A stretch of 64,000 bases of DNA, taken from assembly GCA_024403855.1 (NCBI GenBank), contig JAKSRC010000004.1:62001-126000 (forward strand), written 5' to 3'. This DNA is from Saccharofermentans sp. Its GTDB lineage: Bacteria > Bacillota > Clostridia > Saccharofermentanales > Saccharofermentanaceae. Shown here one piece after another: positions 45,501 through 53,361 of this stretch. The position numbers were made by a program, and so were the translations under genes. Numbering within the stretch: the stretch's first letter is position 1; each line of letters opens with the position of its first letter. The notes under the pieces were generated by a model. The model saw nothing but the letters and a program-made list of their open reading frames with translations, searched no databases and was not told the DNA's origin.

Positions 45501-46612
45501 TTACTGCTGTATCGAAGATCCACGAATCCGATGAGAATAATACAATGAGCCTTCTCGAAAGCGGAAAGATCAATTACATCATTTCCACTTCTGCAAAGGG
45601 CAGACTCCCTGCAAGAGACTCAGTTAAGCTTCGTCGTCGTGCGGTTATGCTCGGAATTCCCTGCCTTACAGCTGTTGATACTGCAGATGCTTTGGCTGAC
45701 TCCTTGATGAGCCAGTTCTCTGAGATCAATACAGAGCTTGTTGATATCAATAACATGCGTGATAAGCGTCGTAAGATCAACTTCACTAAGATGCAGGGCG
45801 CAGGTAACGATTATATCTACATCGACTGCATGGAGAGCATGGTATCTTCACCTGAGTCACTTTCAGTTTATATGAGTGACAGACACTTCGGTGTAGGTGG
45901 TGACGGTATCGTTCTCATCGCACCTTCAAAGGTTGCTGACTGTAGAATGATCATGTACAACCTTGACGGCTCTGAAGGCATGATGTGTGGCAACGCTATC
46001 AGATGTGTTGCAAAGTACATGTACGATGAGCGCGAACACAAGAAGAAGCACATGAAGATTGAGACAAAGAGCGGTATCAAGAAGCTCGAGCTCATGACAT
46101 CAGGCGGTAGTGTAGTCAGAGTAAAGGTTGACATGGGTAAGGCTGAGCTTTGTCCTGCAAAGATTCCTTGCACACTTCCGGGTGATACAGCAATCAATGT
46201 GCCTGTAAAGATCGACGGCGAAGAATATAACATCACTGCAGTTTCCATGGGTAACCCTCACGCAGTCGTATTTACTGATCGTGTAGATGTTATGAATCTC
46301 GAAGAGATCGGACCCAAATTCGAATTCTCTACAGATATCTTCCCTGAAAGAGTCAATACAGAGTTCGTTAAGGTAATCGACGATCACACTCTCAAGATGA
46401 GAGTATGGGAGAGAGGTTCAGGCGAGACAATGGCTTGCGGAACCGGCGCATGCGCTACTGTAGTTGCAGCCTGTGAGAATGGCTACTGCAAGAAGGGTGA
46501 AGATATCAGAGTAATCCTCAAGGGAGGAAATCTCATTATCAGATATACCGACGAAGCTGTTTACATGACCGGCAACTGCGCAAAGGTTTTCAAGGGCTAC
46601 ATGGAGGTCTGA
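42554..46612 (+). CDS. carB-dapF: CarB-DapF fusion: carbamoyl-phosphate synthase large subunit plus diaminopimelate epimerase
   Basis: One uninterrupted 1352-residue frame. Residues 1-about 1067 form a complete CarB: two synthetase halves (start [20 protein letters not shown]; second half near 555, [20 protein letters not shown]) with ATP-grasp domains, and an MGS-like allosteric domain ending near 1067. Residues about 1068-1352 form a full-length DapF, starting [18 protein letters not shown]. Both catalytic cysteines are present, Cys1145 in MMCGNAIRC and Cys1295 in MACGTGACA. The junction at MRDKRRK has an ATG at 45755 but no Shine-Dalgarno, so separate translation is unlikely. CarB makes carbamoyl phosphate; DapF epimerises LL- to meso-DAP. 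Confidence 0.93.
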   Translation: [1352 protein letters not shown]

Positions 46613-47274
46613 TGGACCAGTCCGCTAGAACTTTTAAAGCTGCTATTTTCGATATGGACGGACTGATCCTTGATTCTGAAAGGACAGTCCTAAATATCTG
46701 GGAAAAGATAGGCGAAAAATATGGCTTTGAAAATATCCGCGCCTATGGAATAAGCGTTATCGGAAAGAATAAAAAAGCTACTATCGATGAGTTCGAGCGA
46801 GTATACGGTGAGTCGGGCGTGCCCTATGAAAAAGAATTAAGGGCAGTCTATAACGAGATGGCTCAAAAGGGAGAAGTTCCGTTAAAACCGAATACTCTGG
46901 AACTCCTGAATGCCATGAAAAGTGCTAGCATGAAGATTGCGATTGCATCTTCTTCAACAAGAGAAGAAATAACTTCACAGCTTGGGCCGTTAGGTGCTCT
47001 GGAGTTGTTTGATGCAATTGTAAGTGGAGACCAGGTTACAAGATCCAAACCCGATCCGGAGATCTTCCTTAAGGCCTGTGATGCTCTGAATGTAAAGCCG
47101 GAGGAGTCTTTAGGACTTGAAGATTCATATAACGGAGTAAGATCGTGTAAGGCGTCCGGCCTTTATACGATCATGGTTCCTGATCTGATAGCACCTAATG
47201 ATGAGATGAAAGAACTGGCAGACATCATTCTGCCTTCGCTCAAAGACGTTCAGGCTTTTTTGAATCTCAAGTGA
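46612..47274 (+). CDS. HAD-family hydrolase, beta-phosphoglucomutase-like
   Basis: A 220-residue HAD phosphatase. FDMDGLILDSERT has the two catalytic Asp residues (DxD), IASSSTREE the Ser of motif II, and SKPDPEIFLKACDAL plus GLEDSYNGVRS motifs III and IV. The helical cap between motifs I and II is that of the beta-phosphoglucomutase-like subfamily. The substrate is not evident. Its ATG overlaps the stop of carB-dapF, so it is in the same transcript. It overlaps the converging DMT transporter by 25 bases. Confidence 0.85.
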   Translation: MDQSARTFKAAIFDMDGLILDSERTVLNIWEKIGEKYGFENIRAYGISVIGKNKKATIDEFERVYGESGVPYEKELRAVYNEMAQKGEVPLKPNTLELLNAMKSASMKIAIASSSTREEITSQLGPLGALELFDAIVSGDQVTRSKPDPEIFLKACDALNVKPEESLGLEDSYNGVRSCKASGLYTIMVPDLIAPNDEMKELADIILPSLKDVQAFLNLK

Positions 47275-48167
47275 TTATTGTTATATAAGTAGTTCAGCAC
47301 GGATGCGCCGATGATGATCGCGTATCCGATTATGCTGATCCAATCCGGAATCTCACCTAAAACTATCAAGCCCAACAATGCGGTAAAAATAACCGTCGAA
47401 TAATCATAAATAGAAATCTCTTTTGCAGGGCATGCGGCATAAGCCGAAGTAATGAATATCTGGCCGAAGCAGGCAGCGACGCCTGTCATTATGCAGTAGA
47501 AAAACTGAATCGGAGTTATTGGCTGATAGGTGAAGATGATAAATGGTATCAGTGCTATACATGAGAATGTCGAAAAGAAAGCCACTACGACAATTCCGCG
47601 TTCACCCTTAAGTGTTGCTCTCCTGAGGAATGTATACGCAATACCTGCAAAGATACCGCCAATGAGCGCGACAATCAAAGGAAAGATCGATTCGCTTCCT
47701 GCACCGAGTGTTCCAAATATAAAAGAAGGCTTTACAACAAAAGCTGCACCGACAATGGCAATCAAGATTGCTGCCCACTGAAATGCATCGGCAGTTTCTT
47801 TAAGTACTATTATCGAAGTCAGTATCGCAAAGAACGGTGAAAGCTTGTTGAGCATCATGGCATCTGACATATTGGTGTGGGAAATCGCATAGAAGTTTGC
47901 AATAACTCCAACTGTTCCAAAAGTTGCTCTAAGCAATATGCTCGGAAATGCCTCTTTCTTGATCTTGAACTTTTCAGGAGATCTTGCAAGAAGCACATAC
48001 GACATCACGATAGCCACGAGGTTCCTGAAAAATGCTTTCTGGAAGACAGGCATATCTCCTGCAAGACTGATAAATAAAGCCATGCACGCGAAAGAGAAGG
48101 ATGAAAACAGAAGATAGACAATGCCTCTCTTCTTCGGTGATAGTTTGTCCAGAAACTTAACTCTCAC
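47250..48167 (-). CDS. EamA-family (DMT) membrane transporter
   Basis: A 305-residue protein with about ten membrane helices in two repeated EamA domains. KRGIVYLLFSSFSFACMALF begins the first and LIVALIGGIFAGIAYTFLRR the second. DMT exporters move metabolites or drugs; the substrate is unknown. The GTG at 48167 is chosen because membrane helix 1 follows shortly after; the frame stays open to 48299, but that region holds the promoter of the divergent gene. The Shine-Dalgarno is weak (AAAGAG). Confidence 0.8.
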   Translation of the reverse strand: MRVKFLDKLSPKKRGIVYLLFSSFSFACMALFISLAGDMPVFQKAFFRNLVAIVMSYVLLARSPEKFKIKKEAFPSILLRATFGTVGVIANFYAISHTNMSDAMMLNKLSPFFAILTSIIVLKETADAFQWAAILIAIVGAAFVVKPSFIFGTLGAGSESIFPLIVALIGGIFAGIAYTFLRRATLKGERGIVVVAFFSTFSCIALIPFIIFTYQPITPIQFFYCIMTGVAACFGQIFITSAYAACPAKEISIYDYSTVIFTALLGLIVLGEIPDWISIIGYAIIIGASVLNYLYNNNHLRFKKA

Positions 48168-48255
48168 AGGCGTTACTCTTTTCGAATTCTTTAAAAATAA
48201 AAATAAAGCAAGAAACCCGGTCTGTCCATACGATAATGCTTGGTCATTTCGCAGA

Positions 48256-48284
48256 TTGACACTTCCTATATACCCCAATAAAAT
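48256..48284 (+). promoter_or_regulatory. Consensus promoter for the oxidoreductase-QueT group
   Basis: A perfect TTGACA at 48256-48261, 17 bases, then TAAAAT at 48279-48284. Transcription would start near 48291, so the downstream gene must start at 48322 and not earlier. Confidence 0.85.
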
Positions 48285-48321
48285 GATTGAGTTGTGCAAA
48301 TATTATAATCTAGAGGTAATT

Positions 48322-49290
48322 ATGCTTAGAGTTGGCGTTTTAGGCTGCGGAATAATAGCAGCAAAAGTCTGTGACAGCCTTAAAGGAAATGCGAAAGTAG
48401 CAGTAGCCGGAGTTGCTTCCAGAGACAAGAAAAAAGCTAAGGCGTTTGCTTCAGCTCATTGTCCTGATGCAGTTATTTATTCCGGTTATGAAGCACTTGC
48501 CAAGTCTTCTGACATTGACCTCATTTATATTGCAACACCTAATACATTCCATTACGAACATGCGATCATGTGCATCAAAGAGCGTAAGAATGTCCTTATC
48601 GAGAAGCCTTTTGCAATGAGCCTTGAAGAGACGGAGAACATCTTTTTCGAAGCTAAGAACAGAGGCGTTCTGGTAGCTGAAGCAATGTGGACTTCTTATC
48701 TCCCGCTCCACAAAGTCGCTTTGGATTGGATAGCAGAAGGTAAGATTGGCCAGGTAAAGTATGTTACCGCGAACCTTGGTTACGCTATTGAGAATGTGCC
48801 GAGACTTAAAAGTCCGACTTTAGGCGGCGGCAGCTATCTTGATCTTGGCGTATATACCACGAATTTTGCACTCTCATTCATGGGTGATGATCTGAAAGTA
48901 TCGAATGTATTTGTCAGAACAAATGATGAGGGTGTCGATCGCGACATAACTTATTCTCTGGAGACCGAAGATGGAAGCATACTTGGTAATTTTTATGTTA
49001 CTATGTGTGCCAACACAGACAAAGATGGTGCGATCATAGGCGAGAAGGGCAAGATCAAGTTTGTTAATATTAACAACTATCGCAAGGTGTCGCTCTATTC
49101 TCCTGATGATGTGCTTTTGGATGAGAAAGAACCGGAAGGCGATTTCCTTCACGGTTATGTATATGAGTTTGAGTCTTGTGCAAAGGCTATTTCGGAGGGA
49201 CGCATCCAGGCTACCGAGATGCCTTGGAGCAGAACTGTGAATATTGCAAAGCTGAGCGATGCAATTCGCTCTGTATATATAGAAGGGTGA
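48322..49290 (+). CDS. Gfo/Idh/MocA-family oxidoreductase
   Basis: A 322-residue NAD(P)-dependent oxidoreductase. RVGVLGCGIIAAKVCDSL is the Rossmann GxGxxA loop. An IATPNTFHYEHAIMCI segment and VLIEKPFAMSLEE hold the EKP motif with the conserved Lys, and a later GGGSYLDLGVYTTNF segment has the family's Asp. The substrate, probably a sugar or cyclitol, cannot be told. ATG 48322 follows AGAGG and agrees with the promoter; upstream codons are inside the promoter. Confidence 0.88.
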   Translation: MLRVGVLGCGIIAAKVCDSLKGNAKVAVAGVASRDKKKAKAFASAHCPDAVIYSGYEALAKSSDIDLIYIATPNTFHYEHAIMCIKERKNVLIEKPFAMSLEETENIFFEAKNRGVLVAEAMWTSYLPLHKVALDWIAEGKIGQVKYVTANLGYAIENVPRLKSPTLGGGSYLDLGVYTTNFALSFMGDDLKVSNVFVRTNDEGVDRDITYSLETEDGSILGNFYVTMCANTDKDGAIIGEKGKIKFVNINNYRKVSLYSPDDVLLDEKEPEGDFLHGYVYEFESCAKAISEGRIQATEMPWSRTVNIAKLSDAIRSVYIEG

Positions 49291-49295
49291 AGAAT

Positions 49296-49823
49296 ATGAC
49301 TAATTTAGAATCAAAGCAGACCAAGAACAGGAAGCTTATCAGGTTCATCGTTTTTAACGGAATCATTGCAGCTATCTATATCGTTCTTACTTATTTCCTC
49401 GCGCCGATTTCCTATGGCCCGATTCAGGCGAGAGTCTCTGAGACTATGACCATTTTCCCGATTTTTTCCGCGAACATGATCCCCGGTCTTGCTGTAGGCT
49501 GTCTCGTTTCAAATCTTTTGAATCCTGAGAACCTCGGTCCCGTAGACATTATCGGCGGCACACTCGCAACTGTTCTTGCAGGTGTTGTATCCGCAATCAT
49601 CGGCAAGAAGAATAAGTGGCTCGGAATTATTCCGCCCGTTCTCTTTAACGGACTCATCGTTGGCGGATATCTTCCTTTCCTTTTGTTTGATACAGTTACC
49701 TGGAAAGAAGTAGTATTTACAATGTTGACAGTAGCAGGCGGTGAAGCTGCTGTATTGGTTGTATTAGGACTTCCTCTCATTGCAGTAATGGAAAAGACTG
49801 GATTAAAGAACAAATTACCATGA
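49296..49823 (+). CDS. queT: QueT family queuosine-precursor transporter
   Basis: A 175-residue membrane protein with five or six helices. RFIVFNGIIAAIYIVLTYFL, then an ISYGPIQARVSETMTIFPIF segment and LAVGCLVSNLLNP match QueT, an ECF-type substrate-binding component for preQ1 or a related queuosine precursor. ATG 49296 follows AAGGGTGA. It begins only 6 bases after the oxidoreductase stop, so no preQ1 riboswitch can precede it. Operon with the neighbouring methyltransferase. Confidence 0.85.
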   Translation: MTNLESKQTKNRKLIRFIVFNGIIAAIYIVLTYFLAPISYGPIQARVSETMTIFPIFSANMIPGLAVGCLVSNLLNPENLGPVDIIGGTLATVLAGVVSAIIGKKNKWLGIIPPVLFNGLIVGGYLPFLLFDTVTWKEVVFTMLTVAGGEAAVLVVLGLPLIAVMEKTGLKNKLP

Positions 49824-50431
49824 CACAATACTTCGAAGCAAACCCGACAACCCCTTCCGATCGCAGAGTGATTCCGTACAGAATGAACGGAATCAACTTT
49901 GAGTTCTCCACAGATTCTTCCGTCTTCTCTCGAAAAGAAGTCGACTTCGGAACGAATCTTCTTATCGACACTATGGTAAAGGACATCAAGTCAAGAGGTC
50001 CTAAGGCTGAACGCTTTCTGGATTTGGGATGCGGAGTAGGTATCGTCGGAGTTGTAATGAAGTCATGCTTTATGGCTTTCGATGTAACGGGTGTTGATGT
50101 TAATACCAGAGCTGTTGCTCTTGCAAGAGAAAATGCTGCAGATAACGGTGTTAATTGCAAATTCATTTCGAGCGATATTCTTTCCGGTGTGAAAGATGAG
50201 CATTTCGACATTATCGCAACTAATCCTCCGGTAAGAGCCGGTAAGAAGACCGTCTTTGACTTTTACGAGCAGTCTTTCGAAGCTTTAAATCCGGGTGGAT
50301 ATATTTATGTCGTTCTTCAGCGCAAGCAGGGAGCTCCTTCAACTATGGACAAGTTAACTGAGCTCTTCGGCAATTGCGAGACACTGTCTATTGACGGCGG
50401 CTACAGGGTAATGAGGTCAAGAAAAGAATGA
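49820..50431 (+). CDS. Class I SAM-dependent methyltransferase, RsmC-like
   Basis: A 203-residue methyltransferase. FLDLGCGVGIVGVVMKS is the SAM motif I, TGVDVNTRAVALAREN motif II, and IIATNPPVRAGKKTVFDF the NPP(F/Y)-type catalytic motif IV found in N-methyltransferases that modify guanine in rRNA (RsmC) and related enzymes. The extra N-terminal domain of full-length RsmC is absent, as in Firmicutes homologues. It overlaps queT by four bases (ATGA). The target is probably RNA but not established. Confidence 0.8.
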   Translation: MTQYFEANPTTPSDRRVIPYRMNGINFEFSTDSSVFSRKEVDFGTNLLIDTMVKDIKSRGPKAERFLDLGCGVGIVGVVMKSCFMAFDVTGVDVNTRAVALARENAADNGVNCKFISSDILSGVKDEHFDIIATNPPVRAGKKTVFDFYEQSFEALNPGGYIYVVLQRKQGAPSTMDKLTELFGNCETLSIDGGYRVMRSRKE

Positions 50432-51402
50432 GTCTGCCTTATCCCTTCATCGATTCATATCTGATGTTTTTCATCTACAGCTTTATCGGCTGGGTTGTTG
50501 AAGTCGTCTACTATGGAATCACAGAAGAGAAATTCATAAACAGAGGATTTCTTGCAGGTCCCCTTTGTCCCGTTTACGGATTAGGTTTCTATGCTGCAAT
50601 CTGGATTTTCGAGCCTCTGAGCAATAATTTCTTCGTTATATTCTTCGGAATGGCAGCTGCTTGTACAATTGTAGAGCTTATTGCCGGAATTATTCTTTAT
50701 CACGCATTCCACATGCGTTGGTGGGACTATTCAGATTACAAACTTAACTTCAGAGGATATATCTGCCTGAGATTCTACATTTATTGGGGTATTGCTGCTT
50801 CGCTCGGTATTTATGTACTTCACCCGATGGTAAAGCTCTTTATCTCAAATATTCATCAGTATGGAAAAATCGGTGTTCTGATATTCTTTACAGTTCTGCT
50901 TCTTATAGACTTGATTACAACGGTAATCACTATCGTGGGAGTACGTAAGAAGTTCGAAACGATGGAAAAAGTTGTCTCCGGTACTAAGGCTGTTTCCGAC
51001 ATTATCGGCTCACAGATCTACGGCGCAGTAGATACTCTTGTTACTGTATCTGAGCCCACAAGAAATCACTACGAACAGTATCGTAAGCTCATAGACGAGA
51101 ACAGAAAGCAGGAAAAGGAACTTGCAGCTCAGCACAGAGCTGAGGAAAAAGCTTTTGCAAATCAGTTTACTGCAGCAGAGAAAGAAAGTCTGAGAATTGC
51201 AAAAGATCAGGCGGTAGATAAGGTCGGTTCGTTAATCAGCTCATTTAGAAAAAACGAGAAGCGTATTGTCAGAGTTGTCAAAGTAAGATCAACTGACGCC
51301 GGCGCTGCCGTCATGAGATTTATCAAGAGAAGAACTGAGAATAACGATGGTGAGGACCTTTTCGAGTCGGATGAGAATGATATGCCTTTGAAAAAGGCCT
51401 GA
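50428..51402 (+). CDS. Putative CmpB-type ABC transporter permease-like membrane protein
   Basis: A 324-residue protein. The N-terminal half has about five membrane helices. SFIGWVVEVVYYGITEEKF, a NRGFLAGPLCPVYGLGFYA segment and WDYSDYKLNFRGYICL match the PF06541 family (CmpB-type, annotated as an ABC permease although no ATPase partner is near). The C-terminal half (about 205-324) is a charged cytoplasmic coiled coil with KQEKELAAQHRAEEKAFA. It starts in ATGA overlap with the methyltransferase. Function unclear. Confidence 0.75.
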   Translation: MSLPYPFIDSYLMFFIYSFIGWVVEVVYYGITEEKFINRGFLAGPLCPVYGLGFYAAIWIFEPLSNNFFVIFFGMAAACTIVELIAGIILYHAFHMRWWDYSDYKLNFRGYICLRFYIYWGIAASLGIYVLHPMVKLFISNIHQYGKIGVLIFFTVLLLIDLITTVITIVGVRKKFETMEKVVSGTKAVSDIIGSQIYGAVDTLVTVSEPTRNHYEQYRKLIDENRKQEKELAAQHRAEEKAFANQFTAAEKESLRIAKDQAVDKVGSLISSFRKNEKRIVRVVKVRSTDAGAAVMRFIKRRTENNDGEDLFESDENDMPLKKA

Positions 51403-51444
51403 TAAATCCATATAATATTCTAGTCAAAATAAAGGAGGCATAAT

Positions 51445-52293
51445 ATGTCATCAGCATGTGATAGTTGCCCGTCAAAGAGCGGTTGCACATCTCAGGACAA
51501 TTGCCCTTCGGCAAAGGGTCCTGTAAAAGATCCCCTCGCAGCTGGATCTTCAATTAAGACAGTAATCGGCGTAGCAAGCGGAAAGGGTGGCGTAGGCAAG
51601 TCTTTCGTTACTTCAGTTCTTGCTGTACAGCTTGCAAGAAAAGGCTATAAGGTCGGCATCATGGATGCTGATATCACCGGACCTTCAATTCCTCAGTCCT
51701 TTGGTCTCACTGAGAACTTAAGAGCTACAGATGAGCAGTTGATTATTCCTGCAGAGACTTCCACCGGAATCAAGGCAGTAAGCGTTAACCTCGTTCTCGA
51801 AAATAAGGAAGCTCCTGTAATCTGGAGAGGACCTGTTCTTTCCTCACTCCTCAAGCAGTTCTGGGGTCAGGTAAACTGGGGTCCCTTGGATGTCCTTTTG
51901 CTCGACATGCCTCCGGGAACAGGTGACGTTCCTCTCACATTATTCCAGTCAATTCCTGTTGACGGAATCGTCCTCGTTGCAACCAGCCAGGACCTCGTTT
52001 CCATGATCGTTAATAAGGCACGCAACATGGCATCCATGATGCAGGTTCCTGTACTCGGCATGGTAGAGAATATGAGCTATGTTAAGTGCCCTCACTGCGG
52101 TGATGAGATCAGACTTTACGGCGACGGCTCTGCAATTGAGAAGTCTGCTGCTGAAATCGGTTCAAAGGTATTGGATAAGCTCCCGTTGGATCCTGAAGTT
52201 ACAAAGCTGGTTGACTCCGGTAATGTAGAGAAGGTAAGCGTGGATCTCCTTACCGGCGCAACAGAGATGATTGAAGAGTTGATCAATAAGTGA
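51445..52293 (+). CDS. Mrp/NBP35-family iron-sulfur carrier ATPase
   Basis: A 282-residue P-loop protein of the ApbC/Mrp/NBP35 family, which carries Fe-S clusters. The N-terminus has paired cysteines (CDSCPSKSGC, NC). VIGVASGKGGVGKSFVTSVL is the deviant Walker A, IMDADITGPSIPQSFG the switch region, LDMPPGTGDVPLT Walker B, and SYVKCPHCGDEIRLYG the CxxC that bridges the cluster. AGGAGG precedes the ATG. The four N-terminal Cys fit the NBP35-like subtype. Confidence 0.92.
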   Translation: MSSACDSCPSKSGCTSQDNCPSAKGPVKDPLAAGSSIKTVIGVASGKGGVGKSFVTSVLAVQLARKGYKVGIMDADITGPSIPQSFGLTENLRATDEQLIIPAETSTGIKAVSVNLVLENKEAPVIWRGPVLSSLLKQFWGQVNWGPLDVLLLDMPPGTGDVPLTLFQSIPVDGIVLVATSQDLVSMIVNKARNMASMMQVPVLGMVENMSYVKCPHCGDEIRLYGDGSAIEKSAAEIGSKVLDKLPLDPEVTKLVDSGNVEKVSVDLLTGATEMIEELINK

Positions 52294-52814
52294 GAAAGAG
52301 ATTTCTTGCACAGGCCTTAGCCTTAGTTCTTTGTTCTGTTCTTCTTTTCGGCTGTTCGAAACCTGCTGATGAGAATCCCCTAATGACCTATTTGGGTGAT
52401 TATTCATATAGCGATTCGGCAGTGTGCATGGTTTACGAACGCATAGAAGGTGAAAAGGACGAAGAAGGTAATCCACTCTACGGAATTCAGTATCGCAAGA
52501 TTAATGATCTGAATGGGCTTCTGGCTTCAGGCAGCACGATTCTTATCTATTTCTACAGTTCAATGGACAACGGAAGTGCGTTAATTACTGCGTCCGTCGA
52601 AGAGATGGCGAGCGAGTATAACGGTCAAATGACGGTCGTAATGCTCGATGCGATGCAGTACAGAGCACTTGTCGAAAAGTACGACATCGAAGCTGTTCCT
52701 GAGTTCATTCTGAAAAAGAATGGGGAATCCGATAAGGTTTTCGGCGCGTTCAAGTACGATTACTGGACTGTTGGAGACGTCGTGTATTGGCTTAATGAAA
52801 ACGGTATAAAGTGA
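52290..52814 (+). CDS. Thioredoxin-fold-like lipoprotein
   Basis: A 174-residue lipoprotein. The signal peptide ends in the lipobox LFGC (Cys22). A segment STILIYFYSSMDNGS followed by TVVMLDAM and YDIEAVPEFILKKNG resembles a thioredoxin fold with the cis-Pro, but there is no CxxC: the active-site position reads SSMD. It therefore probably lacks disulfide activity. The start is a GTG overlapping the stop of the Mrp gene. Location and lipobox place it on the outer face of the membrane. Confidence 0.65.
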   Translation: MRKRFLAQALALVLCSVLLFGCSKPADENPLMTYLGDYSYSDSAVCMVYERIEGEKDEEGNPLYGIQYRKINDLNGLLASGSTILIYFYSSMDNGSALITASVEEMASEYNGQMTVVMLDAMQYRALVEKYDIEAVPEFILKKNGESDKVFGAFKYDYWTVGDVVYWLNENGIK

Positions 52815-52821
52815 AAAAACT

Positions 52822-53316
52822 ATGAGTAATATCATTTCGATAAGCACCATTGGTCAGGATTCTCACAGATTCGGTGAACCTTGCGGTGATACAGTAATCA
52901 GACTAGGTGGAGTAGACATCCCTTTCGATAAGCCCATTGAGGCAAATAGTGATGGTGATGTTGTATACCATGCGATTACAAATGCGATTTCAGGATTTAC
53001 CGGTGTAAATATCCTTGGTGGTGAAGCTGACAAACTTTGCCTCGAAAAAGGCATTAAGGACAGCAGAGTCTTCCTCGAAAAGGCTCTGGAATATCTGACT
53101 GAAGGAAAGGTAGTTCACTGTTCATTAACGATAGAATGTCTCAGACCGAAGCTGATGCCTCATATACCTAAGATGAAAGAGGCGATAGCAGATGTGCTGA
53201 AGATTCCTTCAACATCTGTCGGAATTACAGCTACGACAGGTGAAGGACTTACGGAATTTGGCCGTGGTCAGGGAATCCAGGTATTCTGCATACTGACTTT
53301 TACAAAAGAGATTTAA
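52822..53316 (+). CDS. ispF: 2-C-methyl-D-erythritol 2,4-cyclodiphosphate synthase-like (IspF)
   Basis: A 164-residue IspF-like protein. The metal ligands are kept: Asp13 and His15 in IGQDSHRF and His50 in NSDGDVVYHA. TATTGEGLTEFGRGQGI is the late motif. Two family features are altered: the GDIGxxFP loop is replaced by a different sequence after ILGG, and AHSDGD reads ANSDGD, with HAITN for HAxTD. Function as the MEP-pathway cyclase is plausible but less certain. IspD lies convergent next to it. ATG 52822 lacks a strong Shine-Dalgarno. Confidence 0.75.
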   Translation: MSNIISISTIGQDSHRFGEPCGDTVIRLGGVDIPFDKPIEANSDGDVVYHAITNAISGFTGVNILGGEADKLCLEKGIKDSRVFLEKALEYLTEGKVVHCSLTIECLRPKLMPHIPKMKEAIADVLKIPSTSVGITATTGEGLTEFGRGQGIQVFCILTFTKEI

Positions 53317-53320
53317 TGAG

Positions 53321-53344
53321 AAGGGGTGCTTAACGGCACCCCTT
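53321..53344. terminator. Hairpin terminator between ispF and ispD
   Basis: AAGGGGTGC and GCACCCCTT form a 9-base stem around TTAACG, followed by ATTTT on the plus strand. It lies between convergent genes. Confidence 0.8.
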
Positions 53345-53361
53345 ATTTTGAAATTGATTAC

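Noticed and set aside
45700..45800. Sequencing or assembly error joining carB and dapF
   Set aside because: The frame is open, the junction lies at natural domain ends, codon use is uniform and no missing-stop scar is apparent; still, it is the first thing to verify.
48168..48299. Longer N-terminus for the DMT transporter
   Set aside because: The added residues overlap the divergent promoter and show no family similarity; GTG 48167 fits the first helix.
48121..48321. Longer N-terminus for the oxidoreductase
   Set aside because: This stretch includes a consensus promoter (48256-48284) and the Rossmann fold starts right after ATG 48322.
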